Shown in pieces: positions 45,575 to 53,399 of a DNA stretch of 64,000 nucleotides. The stretch lies in the NCBI RefSeq assembly GCF_042665255.1, contig NZ_JBHTCD010000017.1; one strand, written 5' to 3'. Positions within the stretch are counted from its first letter, which is position 1. Each line of letters starts with the position of its first letter. The position numbers were made by a program, and so were the translations under genes. Source of the DNA: Insolitispirillum peregrinum (GTDB lineage: Bacteria > Pseudomonadota > Alphaproteobacteria > Rhodospirillales > Rhodospirillaceae). The notes below the pieces were generated by a model, which saw only the letters and a program-made list of their open reading frames with translations, was not told the DNA's origin and did no database searches.

Positions 45575-47134
45575 TTATTCCGCGGCCTGCGATCGGGCCG
45601 GGCGGTGGAAGTCTTCGGGGAAGTGCTTGATGGCGCTGCGTACCGGCATCGGGGTCATCCCGCCCATGGCGCACAGCGAGCCGTCGGTCATCACCTGACA
45701 CAGGTCATCGAGCAGGGCGAGGTTGGCCTCGCGGTTGTGTCCGGCGATGATCCTGTCGAGGACTTCGACCCCCCGGGTGCTGCCGATCCGGCAGGGGGTG
45801 CATTTGCCACAGCTTTCGGCGGCACAGAACTCCATCGCAAAGCGGGCCATGCGCGCCATGTCCACCCGGTCATCGAACACCACGATGCCACCGTGACCAA
45901 CCATTGCTTCCTGTGCGGCAAAGGCTTCGTAGTCTTTCGGCAGGTGGAACTTGTCTTCCGGCAGATAGGCCCCCAGTGGCCCGCCGACCTGCACCGCCCG
46001 GATCGGTCGCCCGCTGGCCGAGCCACCGCCAAAGCGGTAAATCAGGTCGTGCAGGGTGATGCCAAAGGCCTTTTCGACGATTCCGCCGTGCTTGATGTTG
46101 CCTGCCAACTGGAACGGCTGGGTCCCGCGCGAGCGGCCAACCCCGAAGTCGCGGTAGGCACTGGCTCCGTTGGCCATGATCACCGGCACCGAGCACAGCG
46201 ACAGCACGTTGTTGACCACCGTCGGCTTGCCGAACAGCCCTTCGAGTGCGGGCAGCGGCGGTTTGGCCCGCACCAGCCCGCGTTTGCCCTCCAGACTTTC
46301 CAGCATCGAGGTTTCTTCGCCGCAGATGTAGGCCCCGGCACCGATGCGGACTTCCAGATGGAAGCTGTGCGCGGTGCCATGGATGCCATCGCCCAGCCAT
46401 TCCTGCTGATAGGCCAGCCGGATCGCTGCGCGCAGGGTGTCGGCGGCGTGCGGATATTCCGAGCGCAGGTAGACATAGCCCTGCTGCGCCCCGACGGCGA
46501 GGGCGGCAATGGTCATGCCTTCGATCAGGGTGAACGGGTCGCCCTCGATGATCATCCGGTCGGCAAAGGTGCCGCTGTCGCCTTCGTCGGCGTTGCAGCA
46601 GATGAATTTCTCGTCAGCCTGGGCATCGTGGACCGTCTTCCACTTGATGCCGGTGGGAAAGCCTGCCCCGCCGCGTCCACGCAGGCCGCTGTCGGTGACT
46701 TCGGCGCAGATTTCAGCCCCGCTCATGGTCAGGGCGCGTTCCAGTCCGGCAAAGCCGCCGTGGGCGCGGTAATCCTTGACCGACAGCGGATCAATCACCC
46801 CGCAGCGGGCGAAGGTCAGCCGTTCCTGATGCTTCAGATACCAGATCTCTTCGGTCAGGCCGTGGCCCAGCGGGTGCGGCTCGCCGGTCAGGAACCCGGC
46901 ATCGAACAGTTCGGCGACATCGGCGGCGCTGACCGGGCCATAGGCCACCCGTCCGGCGGGGGTGCTGACCTCGACCAGCGGTTCCAGCCACAGCATCCCG
47001 CGCGAGCCATTGCGCACCAGATGGAGATCAATCCCGCGCCGCTCGGCTTCGAGGCTGAGGGCGGCGGCCACCTCGTCGGCACCAACCGACAGGGCGGCAG
47101 CATCGCGGGGGATGTAAACGACGGGACGGCTCAT
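45575..47134 (-). CDS. fdsB: NAD-dependent formate dehydrogenase, beta (NADH/FMN) subunit
   Basis: The 519-residue NuoF-like subunit carries FMN, NAD and a [4Fe-4S] cluster. Motifs are GLRGRGGAGFPTGIKWK (FMN/NADH), CNADEGDSGTFADR, AGAYICGEETSMLESLEGKR, and the cluster ligands in AAESCGKCTPCRIGSTRG. An N-terminal thioredoxin-like region of about 110 residues is typical of FdsB. It passes electrons from FdsA to NAD+. Its start overlaps the fdsG stop by 4 bp. Confidence 0.97.
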   Translation of the reverse strand: MSRPVVYIPRDAAALSVGADEVAAALSLEAERRGIDLHLVRNGSRGMLWLEPLVEVSTPAGRVAYGPVSAADVAELFDAGFLTGEPHPLGHGLTEEIWYLKHQERLTFARCGVIDPLSVKDYRAHGGFAGLERALTMSGAEICAEVTDSGLRGRGGAGFPTGIKWKTVHDAQADEKFICCNADEGDSGTFADRMIIEGDPFTLIEGMTIAALAVGAQQGYVYLRSEYPHAADTLRAAIRLAYQQEWLGDGIHGTAHSFHLEVRIGAGAYICGEETSMLESLEGKRGLVRAKPPLPALEGLFGKPTVVNNVLSLCSVPVIMANGASAYRDFGVGRSRGTQPFQLAGNIKHGGIVEKAFGITLHDLIYRFGGGSASGRPIRAVQVGGPLGAYLPEDKFHLPKDYEAFAAQEAMVGHGGIVVFDDRVDMARMARFAMEFCAAESCGKCTPCRIGSTRGVEVLDRIIAGHNREANLALLDDLCQVMTDGSLCAMGGMTPMPVRSAIKHFPEDFHRPARSQAAE

Positions 47135-47616
47135 TCGGCGGCCTCCTGCACCAGTGGGGCGGTCAGGGCATCAAAGCGGGCGGGCGAGACGCGGCCATGC
47201 AGCGTGTCATCCAGCAACAGCGACGGCGACAGGGCGCAGTTGCCGAGGCAATAGACCGCCTCCAGCGAGAACCGCCCGTCGGCCGAGGTCTGACCAAAGT
47301 CAATCCGCAGGTGATCCTGAATGTGGGCAATCAGCGCCTCGGCCCCCATCGACTGGCAGGCTTCGGCGCGGCAGACCTTCAGCACATGCTGGCCGGGGCG
47401 CTGGCGGCGGAATTCGTGATAGAACGACACCACTCCGTGGATTTCAGCCCGCGACAGGTTCAGCGTTTTCGCCAGCAGCGGCAGGGCCGCATCGTCGATA
47501 TAGCCGAACTCTTCCTGCAGGGCGTGCAGCATCGGCAGCAAGGCGCCGCGAAGATGCTGGTGTTCTGCGAGAATTGCGCAGGCGCGTTCCTCTGCCCATG
47601 GCCGATGCCGTTCCAT
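47131..47616 (-). CDS. fdsG: NAD-dependent formate dehydrogenase, gamma ([2Fe-2S]) subunit
   Basis: The 161-residue NuoE-like subunit shows the four cysteine ligands of a thioredoxin-fold [2Fe-2S] cluster: CRAEACQSMG and AVYCLGNCALSP. The start was placed at ATG 47616, preceded by GAGGGA; upstream in-frame sequence does not look coding. It is the first gene of the fdsG-fdsB-fdsA-fdhD-fdsD operon, which the MFS gene extends. A LysR-type operator candidate lies about 90 bp upstream. Confidence 0.95.
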   Translation of the reverse strand: MERHRPWAEERACAILAEHQHLRGALLPMLHALQEEFGYIDDAALPLLAKTLNLSRAEIHGVVSFYHEFRRQRPGQHVLKVCRAEACQSMGAEALIAHIQDHLRIDFGQTSADGRFSLEAVYCLGNCALSPSLLLDDTLHGRVSPARFDALTAPLVQEAAE

Positions 47617-47706
47617 CCTGTATCCCTCTGCGGTGCCAACCGGTCTCCATACGGGTAGGATTGGGCAGGGAAAAGCAGTCGGCAAATTGTATTTTTCCAT
47701 GCGGCA

Positions 47707-47721
47707 ATAGCAAAAAGCTAT
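47707..47721. promoter_or_regulatory. Candidate LysR-type operator upstream of fdsG
   Basis: ATAGC-AAAAA-GCTAT is a perfect 5-bp inverted repeat with the T-N11-A form preferred by LysR-type regulators. It is 91 bp upstream of the fdsG start codon and in the 208-bp gap after the LysR gene. The adjacent regulator is the obvious candidate to bind it. Confidence 0.55.
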
Positions 47722-47824
47722 GACGCCCTGCGGTATGCGGGCGGAATTAGCCGGGTTCTGATAGTTTTTTTAGGGGGTTCGCTCGCCGCCGGGGTGTGCT
47801 GGCAGCCGCCCGAACGGGGGTGGG

Positions 47825-48799
47825 TCAGAGCGTGACCGATGGCCGTCCGCGCGGGTTGGGCAGGTCCTGAATGCCCATTCTGCCCAGTGTTTCGCTGGTA
47901 AAACGGGCGATGTGGGCGGTCAGATGTTCTTCGACGGCCACCGTTGCCAGCGCCCGCGCCAATGGAACCGGTGGTTGACGATTGGCGTAGACCAGTCCGA
48001 CCACATAGGTCACATCGGGGGCTATCAACGGCAGGGCGACCATCTCCGGGGTCAGCGGCAACAGGGTCAACAATTGTCCCGGCACCACGCTCGACCATGG
48101 TCCGGTGCGGACATTGGTGTACAGGGTCATCAGTGAATTGGTCTCGACCTCCGGGCTGATCACCCGGTCGGCCATGCGAAAGGCAGACTCGGCGATGCGG
48201 CGATTCTGCATGTCGCGGGTCAGCAGGCACAGGCGGTGATTGGCCGCCTCGGCCCATGACAGACAGGTCAGATCGCGCAGGGCCTCGCTGCGGCGGGTCA
48301 GCAGGTAATAGCGTTCGGAATACAGCGGCTGCATGCGGACATTGATCAGCGGCTCGTTGTCGAGATAGGTGATGCCAGCGTCCAGCTCGAACTCGTCCAG
48401 CCCGCGCTGGATGTCACGCGAGCTTTGCGACAGCAGCGAAATGCGGACGTGGGGAAAGCGGGCGCTGAACGGGGTGATCAGGTGGCTGACCGCCGGCAGG
48501 GCGGTGGGGATTACCCCCAGCCGCAACTCGCCGGGCAGGTCAACGCCATCGCGGCGCAGTTCCTGCCGCAGGGTTTCCTGTTCCTGCAGGATGCGGCGGG
48601 CGGTTTCGATCACCTTCAGCCCTTCGAGGGTGAAGCCGCGAAAGGACTGGCCGCGTTCGACAATCAGCACGCCAAGCTCGTCTTCCAGCAGGCGGATGGC
48701 ATTCGACAGCGTCGGCTGCGAGACATGGCATTCGGCGGCGGCACGGCCAAAGTGATGATGGCGGGCGAGGGCCAACAGATACTGGTATTTCCTGAACAC
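47825..48799 (-). CDS. LysR-family regulator, probable formate dehydrogenase regulator
   Basis: The 324-residue protein has an N-terminal winged helix-turn-helix (residues ~2-60: YLLALARHHHFGRAAAECHV, SQPTLSNAIRLLEDELGV) and a periplasmic-binding-like effector domain (GELRLGVIPTALPAVSHLI, then ELDAGITYLDNEPL). It is encoded directly upstream of fdsG in the same direction. By position it corresponds to the FdsR-type regulators of fds operons, although those are often divergent. Formate or a downstream metabolite may be the effector; that is inference. Confidence 0.88.
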   Translation of the reverse strand: MFRKYQYLLALARHHHFGRAAAECHVSQPTLSNAIRLLEDELGVLIVERGQSFRGFTLEGLKVIETARRILQEQETLRQELRRDGVDLPGELRLGVIPTALPAVSHLITPFSARFPHVRISLLSQSSRDIQRGLDEFELDAGITYLDNEPLINVRMQPLYSERYYLLTRRSEALRDLTCLSWAEAANHRLCLLTRDMQNRRIAESAFRMADRVISPEVETNSLMTLYTNVRTGPWSSVVPGQLLTLLPLTPEMVALPLIAPDVTYVVGLVYANRQPPVPLARALATVAVEEHLTAHIARFTSETLGRMGIQDLPNPRGRPSVTL

Positions 48800-48821
48800 G
48801 GGCCCCTCCCGCAGGTACTGG

Positions 48822-49490
48822 TTATCCTCCGCACAGCGGCGTCAGGAAGGTCGCATCATCGGCCTCGCGCAGGGTGCGGGTCGGGCGTCCGTCATCATCG
48901 AGCAGACCAAAGCGGTGCAGGTGGCTGACGATTTTCACAAAGTGCGCCTTGTTCTGGGCGTTGGCGCCACCTTCCAGCCAGTTCTGCTCCAGAAAGGCCA
49001 GAATGGCGGGCTGGTTGACCTCGGCTTCCCACAGGATGCCCTGCAACGAGGCCAGCGCCTCTTCCATTTCGCGCTCGACGCCGTGAACGGTCATCGCCTG
49101 ATCGGCTTCGCTGCGGCAGCCGGTTTCCGGCCCGGCTCCCAGCCCGAAATCCAGCGCCGTCCGCCGTTCCGGGGCGCAGACCTGCAAATGGCCGATTTCG
49201 TGGATGATCACCGACGGTTCCATCTGGACCGCCACCGCTTCGCCGTTCCACGTATAGCCGTTGGTCGGCGGCTGTTCCAGAACGCCCATGCCAAAGGTGC
49301 GGATCAGCGCCACCGCTTCGGCCTGATGGCGGGGGTTCTGCGACAGCTCCAGCGTTTCATCCTCGACATGGGCGAGGGTGGCGGCAATCCGGCGAAAGGC
49401 TTTTTGCGCCAGCGGCTGGTCGTCAAGGCACAGGTCGAACTGCTCCAGCGCGGTCGGCAGGTCGGGCAGGGCAATCGGGGTCAGGATCAT
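48822..49490 (-). CDS. Hypothetical protein with HExxH zinc-peptidase-like motif
   Basis: I do not recognise a named family for this 222-residue protein. Residues ~94-102 read VIIHEIGHLQ, an HEIGH zincin motif, and CAPERRTALDFGLGAG follows. A glutamate-rich helix (VEREMEEALASLQG, ~130-145) could give the third zinc ligand. There is no signal peptide or membrane segment, so it should be cytoplasmic. It is encoded 22 bp upstream of the LysR gene in the same direction, so it may be its transcriptional partner. It might be a small metalloprotease or a metal-dependent hydrolase; substrate unknown. Confidence 0.6.
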   Translation of the reverse strand: MILTPIALPDLPTALEQFDLCLDDQPLAQKAFRRIAATLAHVEDETLELSQNPRHQAEAVALIRTFGMGVLEQPPTNGYTWNGEAVAVQMEPSVIIHEIGHLQVCAPERRTALDFGLGAGPETGCRSEADQAMTVHGVEREMEEALASLQGILWEAEVNQPAILAFLEQNWLEGGANAQNKAHFVKIVSHLHRFGLLDDDGRPTRTLREADDATFLTPLCGG

Positions 49491-49568
49491 CGGGCATCCA
49501 TACGGGCTGTCAGGGTATTCACCGCGCAGGAGCTACACCAGTTGCGCCCGGAAGGCAACCGGTGCTGA

Positions 49569-50903
49569 TCATTCTGCCGGGGCTCCTTCGGCGGTGGGGT
49601 CGATCTCTTCCAGCGCGTCGTCTTCGTCGGGGGTGTCTTCGGCGGCGGAGACCAGCGCGGTGACCACGCAGTTCAGGAACACGTTGGCAAAGGTGCGCAG
49701 CGGGGTCATGATCGGCTCAACGGCGATGAACAGCGGCAGAACCCCGTCCAGCGGCATGTTGAGCGGCCCCAGCACGATCCCCAGCATCGCCAGGGTCACC
49801 GCCCCCGAGGCTCCGGCGGTGGCGATCCCGGCCAGAATGCAGCCGACCACGATGAATACCATCTGGATCAGCGAGACGTCGACCTGATACAACTGGGCGA
49901 TGAACAGGGTGGCAACGGCGAAATAAACCACGTTGCCATAGCGGCAGATGCCGATGCCCAGCGGCACCAGCAGCCCGACATCGCGTTCGTTCAGGCGATA
50001 GCCTTCGTGCAGGGCGGTGATGCACGACGGCACACAGGCCATGCTGTTGCCGGTGGCAATCGACAGGATCAGCGGTTGGCGCAGTTCTGACAGGATGGTC
50101 CCCAGCGGGCATTTCAGCCGCTGCCACAGGATCAACACCCCGATGACGAACATCAGGGCATAGCAGGCCCCCACCACCCCGACAAAGCCCATCATCATCA
50201 GGATGATGTCGGCCCCGGCACTGGCAATCTGGACGGCGACCATTGCACACAGGCCGAGGGGCAGGATGTACATCATCCAGTGCACCAGCCGGTCAAGGGC
50301 GCGATAGGCCGATTCCAGCGCATGGAACATCGAGCCGGAGGTTTCCCGTGGTACCGAGCCCAGCGCGATGCCGAACATCATCGAAAACACCAGCACCTGC
50401 AAGGTCGCGCCGCTGGCCATTGCCTGAAAGACGTTGGCCGGGACCATTTGCAGCAGGAACGGCAGGAAGCCACTTTCCTTCGGCGGCGCAGGCGGGGCAT
50501 TCAGCGCCATTTCCAGATCGGGAGAATAGCCGCCCTGCTGGACGATCGACCCCAGCAGGCGCAGGTCTTCGGCCCCGACATTGCCGGGTTCACCGATCAC
50601 CGCCACGATCAGGCCGATGATCCCGGAAATGGTAAAGGTGGCGAGAAAGGCGAACAGCAGGCGGAACAGATAGGCTCCACTGGCCCCCGACGACATCAGC
50701 TTGCCCATGTTGAGGGCGATGGCCGAAATCAGGATCGGCACCACCGTCATCTTGAGAAAGGTCAGATAGATGTCGCCAAACGGGGCAATGGTGTGTGCCA
50801 GCGGTTTGTCATGCAGGCCGATCAGCACGCCACACCCTGCGCCGATGACGATCAGCCAGGGACTGAGCAGGATACGCTGCACTATTGTTTTTTGCGCCGC
50901 CAT
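49569..50903 (-). CDS. DAACS-family dicarboxylate/amino acid:cation symporter
   Basis: The 444-residue membrane protein matches the SDF/GltP family: DIYLTFLKMTVVPILISAIA near the N-terminus, the TM7-HP1 serine region 'ILSIATGNSMACVPSCITAL', and VGCILAGIATAGASGAVTLA for the HP2 hairpin. At the place of the diagnostic NMDG(T) in TM7 this protein has PLGIGICRYGNVVYF, so the usual cation/substrate asparagine-methionine-aspartate is lost. The acidic tail (EDTPDEDDALEEIDPTAEGA) is long. A family-3 solute-binding protein is encoded 57 bp upstream in the same direction. An altered coupling or substrate is likely. Confidence 0.85.
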   Translation of the reverse strand: MAAQKTIVQRILLSPWLIVIGAGCGVLIGLHDKPLAHTIAPFGDIYLTFLKMTVVPILISAIALNMGKLMSSGASGAYLFRLLFAFLATFTISGIIGLIVAVIGEPGNVGAEDLRLLGSIVQQGGYSPDLEMALNAPPAPPKESGFLPFLLQMVPANVFQAMASGATLQVLVFSMMFGIALGSVPRETSGSMFHALESAYRALDRLVHWMMYILPLGLCAMVAVQIASAGADIILMMMGFVGVVGACYALMFVIGVLILWQRLKCPLGTILSELRQPLILSIATGNSMACVPSCITALHEGYRLNERDVGLLVPLGIGICRYGNVVYFAVATLFIAQLYQVDVSLIQMVFIVVGCILAGIATAGASGAVTLAMLGIVLGPLNMPLDGVLPLFIAVEPIMTPLRTFANVFLNCVVTALVSAAEDTPDEDDALEEIDPTAEGAPAE

Positions 50904-50960
50904 GGCGACTCTCCTTTGTTTGTGTACAGCGGGTATCGGCCTTGCGGCCTGATGATCCCG

Positions 50961-51863
50961 TCAGAATGCCCCGTCCATCAGGGGCAACCGGCCATCAAGA
51001 ATCTGGTCAACCGACAGGGTGATTGCCAGATCATCCAGATGCAGGTTCAACAGGGTCAGCAGGGTGGTGTCATCCGGGTTCACCGCAATGGCGATCGGGT
51101 CAACGGTGTCGGTCAATACCACCGTGCGCAGCATGAACAGGATTTCCGGCTGGGCCTTGATGATTTTCTTGATTTCGACTTCATCGCGGAAGGCGGCGGT
51201 GACATCGCCCTTGGTCACCGCCTGCACCAGACTGGGCCAGTCGGGGTAGCCGACGATCTCCGCATGGGGGAATTTCTGGTGGGCAAACTGTTCATAGGAT
51301 GATCCGGCCAGCACGCCGACCCGGCCATTCAGGCTGCGGATGGCCTGTTCCGGTTCGCCGCCATTGCTGATCTGTGCCAGTTGCAGGCGGTTGACCAGCA
51401 GGGCCTGACGGAGTTTCAGATAGGGCTTGGTATAGGCAACGCGCATCGCGCGGGGAAAGGTGCGGCTGATTTTGGAAATGGCGATATCGGCTTCGCCACG
51501 GGCCACCATGTCCACCACCGCATCAAAGGTGGCTCCGGTGCGGATGAACACCGGGCGCACCCCCAGACGGCGGGCAAAGCTGCGGACGATCTCGACATCA
51601 AAGCCGCTCATCTGCCCGCGGGCGTCCATGCTGTAAAACGGCGGATTGTCACGCTGGTACATCGACACCAGCAGGGTGCCGCGTTCCTTGACCCGCTGAA
51701 TGTCCAGCGCCAGCGGCATCTCGCCATCGGCCCGGACCGGGGATACTCCCAGCAGGGCGGCGGCAAGGAACATCTGTACGAACAGCAACGCAATGCCCAT
51801 GCGGCTCGGGCCTGATCCTGATCGGTGTCGTTGGTGACGTTTCAAACACGCCAACAGCCCCAT
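50961..51863 (-). CDS. Family-3 extracellular solute-binding protein linked to the symporter
   Basis: The 300-residue protein has a signal sequence (IALLFVQMFLAAALLGVSPV, cleavage likely near VRADG) and the SBP_bac_3 fold: GTLLVSMYQRDNPPFYSMDA, MSGFDVEIVRSFARRLGV, GEADIAISKISRTFPRAMRV. No ABC permease or ATPase gene is near. The following gene is a DAACS symporter, and family-3 domains are known joined to such symporters, so it may deliver an amino acid or dicarboxylate to it, or act as a sensor. The start at ATG 51863 has GGGGGA 8 nt upstream; ATG 51800 is an alternative with a shorter N-terminus. Confidence 0.8.
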   Translation of the reverse strand: MGLLACLKRHQRHRSGSGPSRMGIALLFVQMFLAAALLGVSPVRADGEMPLALDIQRVKERGTLLVSMYQRDNPPFYSMDARGQMSGFDVEIVRSFARRLGVRPVFIRTGATFDAVVDMVARGEADIAISKISRTFPRAMRVAYTKPYLKLRQALLVNRLQLAQISNGGEPEQAIRSLNGRVGVLAGSSYEQFAHQKFPHAEIVGYPDWPSLVQAVTKGDVTAAFRDEVEIKKIIKAQPEILFMLRTVVLTDTVDPIAIAVNPDDTTLLTLLNLHLDDLAITLSVDQILDGRLPLMDGAF

Positions 51864-51997
51864 AACGCAGTTCCCCCAGCCGTGATGCCTGAGTCATGGC
51901 GCCTTTTCAGAGTGATGGGCACCTTACGCTCGCGATGGTACCATACGTGTTACGATAGAGCCATGACCGGGAAAAAGACGTTAACGGTTTGACATAA

Positions 51998-52445
51998 CCA
52001 GAGCGCGTTGGGCGCTCTGGTAGTTTTGTGCGTAGCCCTCAGACGGCGGGCGCAGGCTCCGCCTGCTGGCCTTGCGCCCGCATGGGCGGGCGGGCCCTCA
52101 ATGGGCCAGCCGGGGCGCACGGGGCGCTCCTGTTGTTTTGTGCGAAGCCCTCAAACGGTGGGCGCAGGCTCCGCCTGCTGGCCTTGCGCCCGCATGGGCG
52201 GGCGGGCCCTCAATGGGCCAGCCGGAGCGCGCAGGGCGCTCTGGTAGTTTTGTGCGTAGCCCTCAGACGGCGGGCGCAGGCTCCGCCTGCTGGCCTTGCG
52301 CCCGCATGGGCGGGCGGGCCCTCAATGGGCCAGCCGGAGCGCGCAGGGCGCTCCGGTAGTTGTGTACATAGCCCTCAGACGGCGGGCGCAGGCTCTGCCT
52401 GCTGGCCTTACGCCCGCATGGGCGGGCGGGCCCATAGAGCGTTTT
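51998..52445. repeat. Array of four 112-bp tandem repeats
   Basis: The landmark gccctcaRacggYgggc starts at 52035, 52147, 52259 and 52371, exactly 112 bp apart. Each unit contains a strong hairpin (gcgggcgca with tgcgcccgc, inner caggctccgcctg) and a second one (gcccgc-atg-ggcgggc), and starts with a ccagagcgc/gcgctctgg-like stem (51998-52020 in the first). Units differ by a few substitutions. Degenerate pieces continue at about 52530-52670, reaching the 3' end of the amidotransferase gene. Frames are open across it, but 112 is not a multiple of three, so no repeated peptide results. The 134 bp before it (51864-51997) hold no gene. Confidence 0.85.
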
Positions 52446-52524
52446 CACACCGAGCGAAAACGCTCTCTGTTTTTAGTGACGCATTTTCCGAGCCGTTGAC
52501 CGTAAACGGTCAACTTGAAAATGC
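52436..52524. repeat. Two long palindromes after the tandem array
   Basis: agagcgttttc/gaaaacgctct (52436-52446 with 52456-52466) is followed by ctgttttt, so it could terminate + strand transcription. gcattttc...gttgaccg-taaa-cggtcaac...gaaaatgc (52481-52524) is a nested stem. They resemble the REP-like palindromes elsewhere in the window. Confidence 0.6.
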
Positions 52525-52622
52525 TCTCATGGGCCAGCCGGAGCGCGTTGGGGGCTCCGGTTATGCTGTACAGTCCTTCAGGCGGCGGGTGCAAGGCGCT
52601 CCGGTGGTTTTGTGTGTAGCCC

Positions 52623-53396
52623 TCAGGCGGCGGGCGCAGGTTCCGCCTGAGGGTTTTGCGCCTGGCGCAAAAAGCCAACAATCCATCCGGCCACCCGTTG
52701 TTGTTCCGGCTGAAGATCTCCACGGGCCACCGCCTGTTCCGCAGCGGACGCCTGTTCAGCCGGGATGGCACCCCCCGAAAGCACATGGATCAGGTCGCGT
52801 TCATAGGCCGGGGTGAATTCAGGATGGGCCTGAAAGCTGAGGGCAATATCCCGCGTGCCGTCTGCCGACGGATAGCGCAGGGCGGCATGGGGGCAGAAGT
52901 CCGACGAGGCGATCACCTGCGCTGACGGCGGCAGCTCCTGTACCTGATCCTGATGCATGGCATTCAGGCGGAAGCCGGTCGGCGGGGCGGCTTCGCCCAT
53001 CCACGGGCGCGGATCATCGACCTGATACTGATGGACGGCAATGCCCCAGCCTTTTTCCGACTTGCGCACTTTACCCCCCAGAGCTTCGGCCAGAATCTGG
53101 TGACCAAAGCAGATCCCCACCACCGGCCGTTCGGCGGCCACCGCCCGCCGCAAAAACTCCTGCAGGCGCAGCATCCACGGCAGGCCCTCATAGACCCCAT
53201 GGCGCGAGCCGGTGATCAGCCAGCCGTCGCAGGCATCGACAGAGGCCGGGAACTGGTCATCAAGGACGGCAAACACCTCAAAGGTGATCTCGGGGGCCTG
53301 TTCGGCGAACAGGCGGCGGAACATGTCGATGTACGAGCCGTGCGCGGCATGCAGTGCCTCGCGGCTGCGTCCGGTTTCGAGGATGCCGATCCGCAT
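52623..53396 (-). CDS. Class I glutamine amidotransferase-like protein
   Basis: The 257-residue protein has the catalytic cysteine in PVVGICFGHQILAEALGG and the histidine in ALSFQAHPEFTPAYERD, with an expected Glu shortly after. It resembles the GMP-synthase-like type 1 amidotransferase group (GWLITGSRHGVYEGLPWM). In polyamine degradation clusters such proteins serve as gamma-glutamyl hydrolases or amidotransferases. Its ATG is 3 bp after the stop of the upstream amine oxidase, so the two are cotranscribed. Its last codons run into degenerate units of the 112-bp repeat family, so the C-terminus (QNPQAEPAPAA) may be repeat-derived. Confidence 0.87.
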   Translation of the reverse strand: MRIGILETGRSREALHAAHGSYIDMFRRLFAEQAPEITFEVFAVLDDQFPASVDACDGWLITGSRHGVYEGLPWMLRLQEFLRRAVAAERPVVGICFGHQILAEALGGKVRKSEKGWGIAVHQYQVDDPRPWMGEAAPPTGFRLNAMHQDQVQELPPSAQVIASSDFCPHAALRYPSADGTRDIALSFQAHPEFTPAYERDLIHVLSGGAIPAEQASAAEQAVARGDLQPEQQRVAGWIVGFLRQAQNPQAEPAPAA

Positions 53397-53399
53397 TGC

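Noticed and set aside
51998..52445. CRISPR array
   Set aside because: The units are directly adjoining 112-bp repeats without variable spacers, and there are no cas genes.
52028..52816. A 262-residue + strand frame through the 112-bp repeats
   Set aside because: The unit is not a multiple of three, so each copy would be read in a different frame; low-complexity Arg/Ala/Gly sequence and antisense overlap with the amidotransferase.
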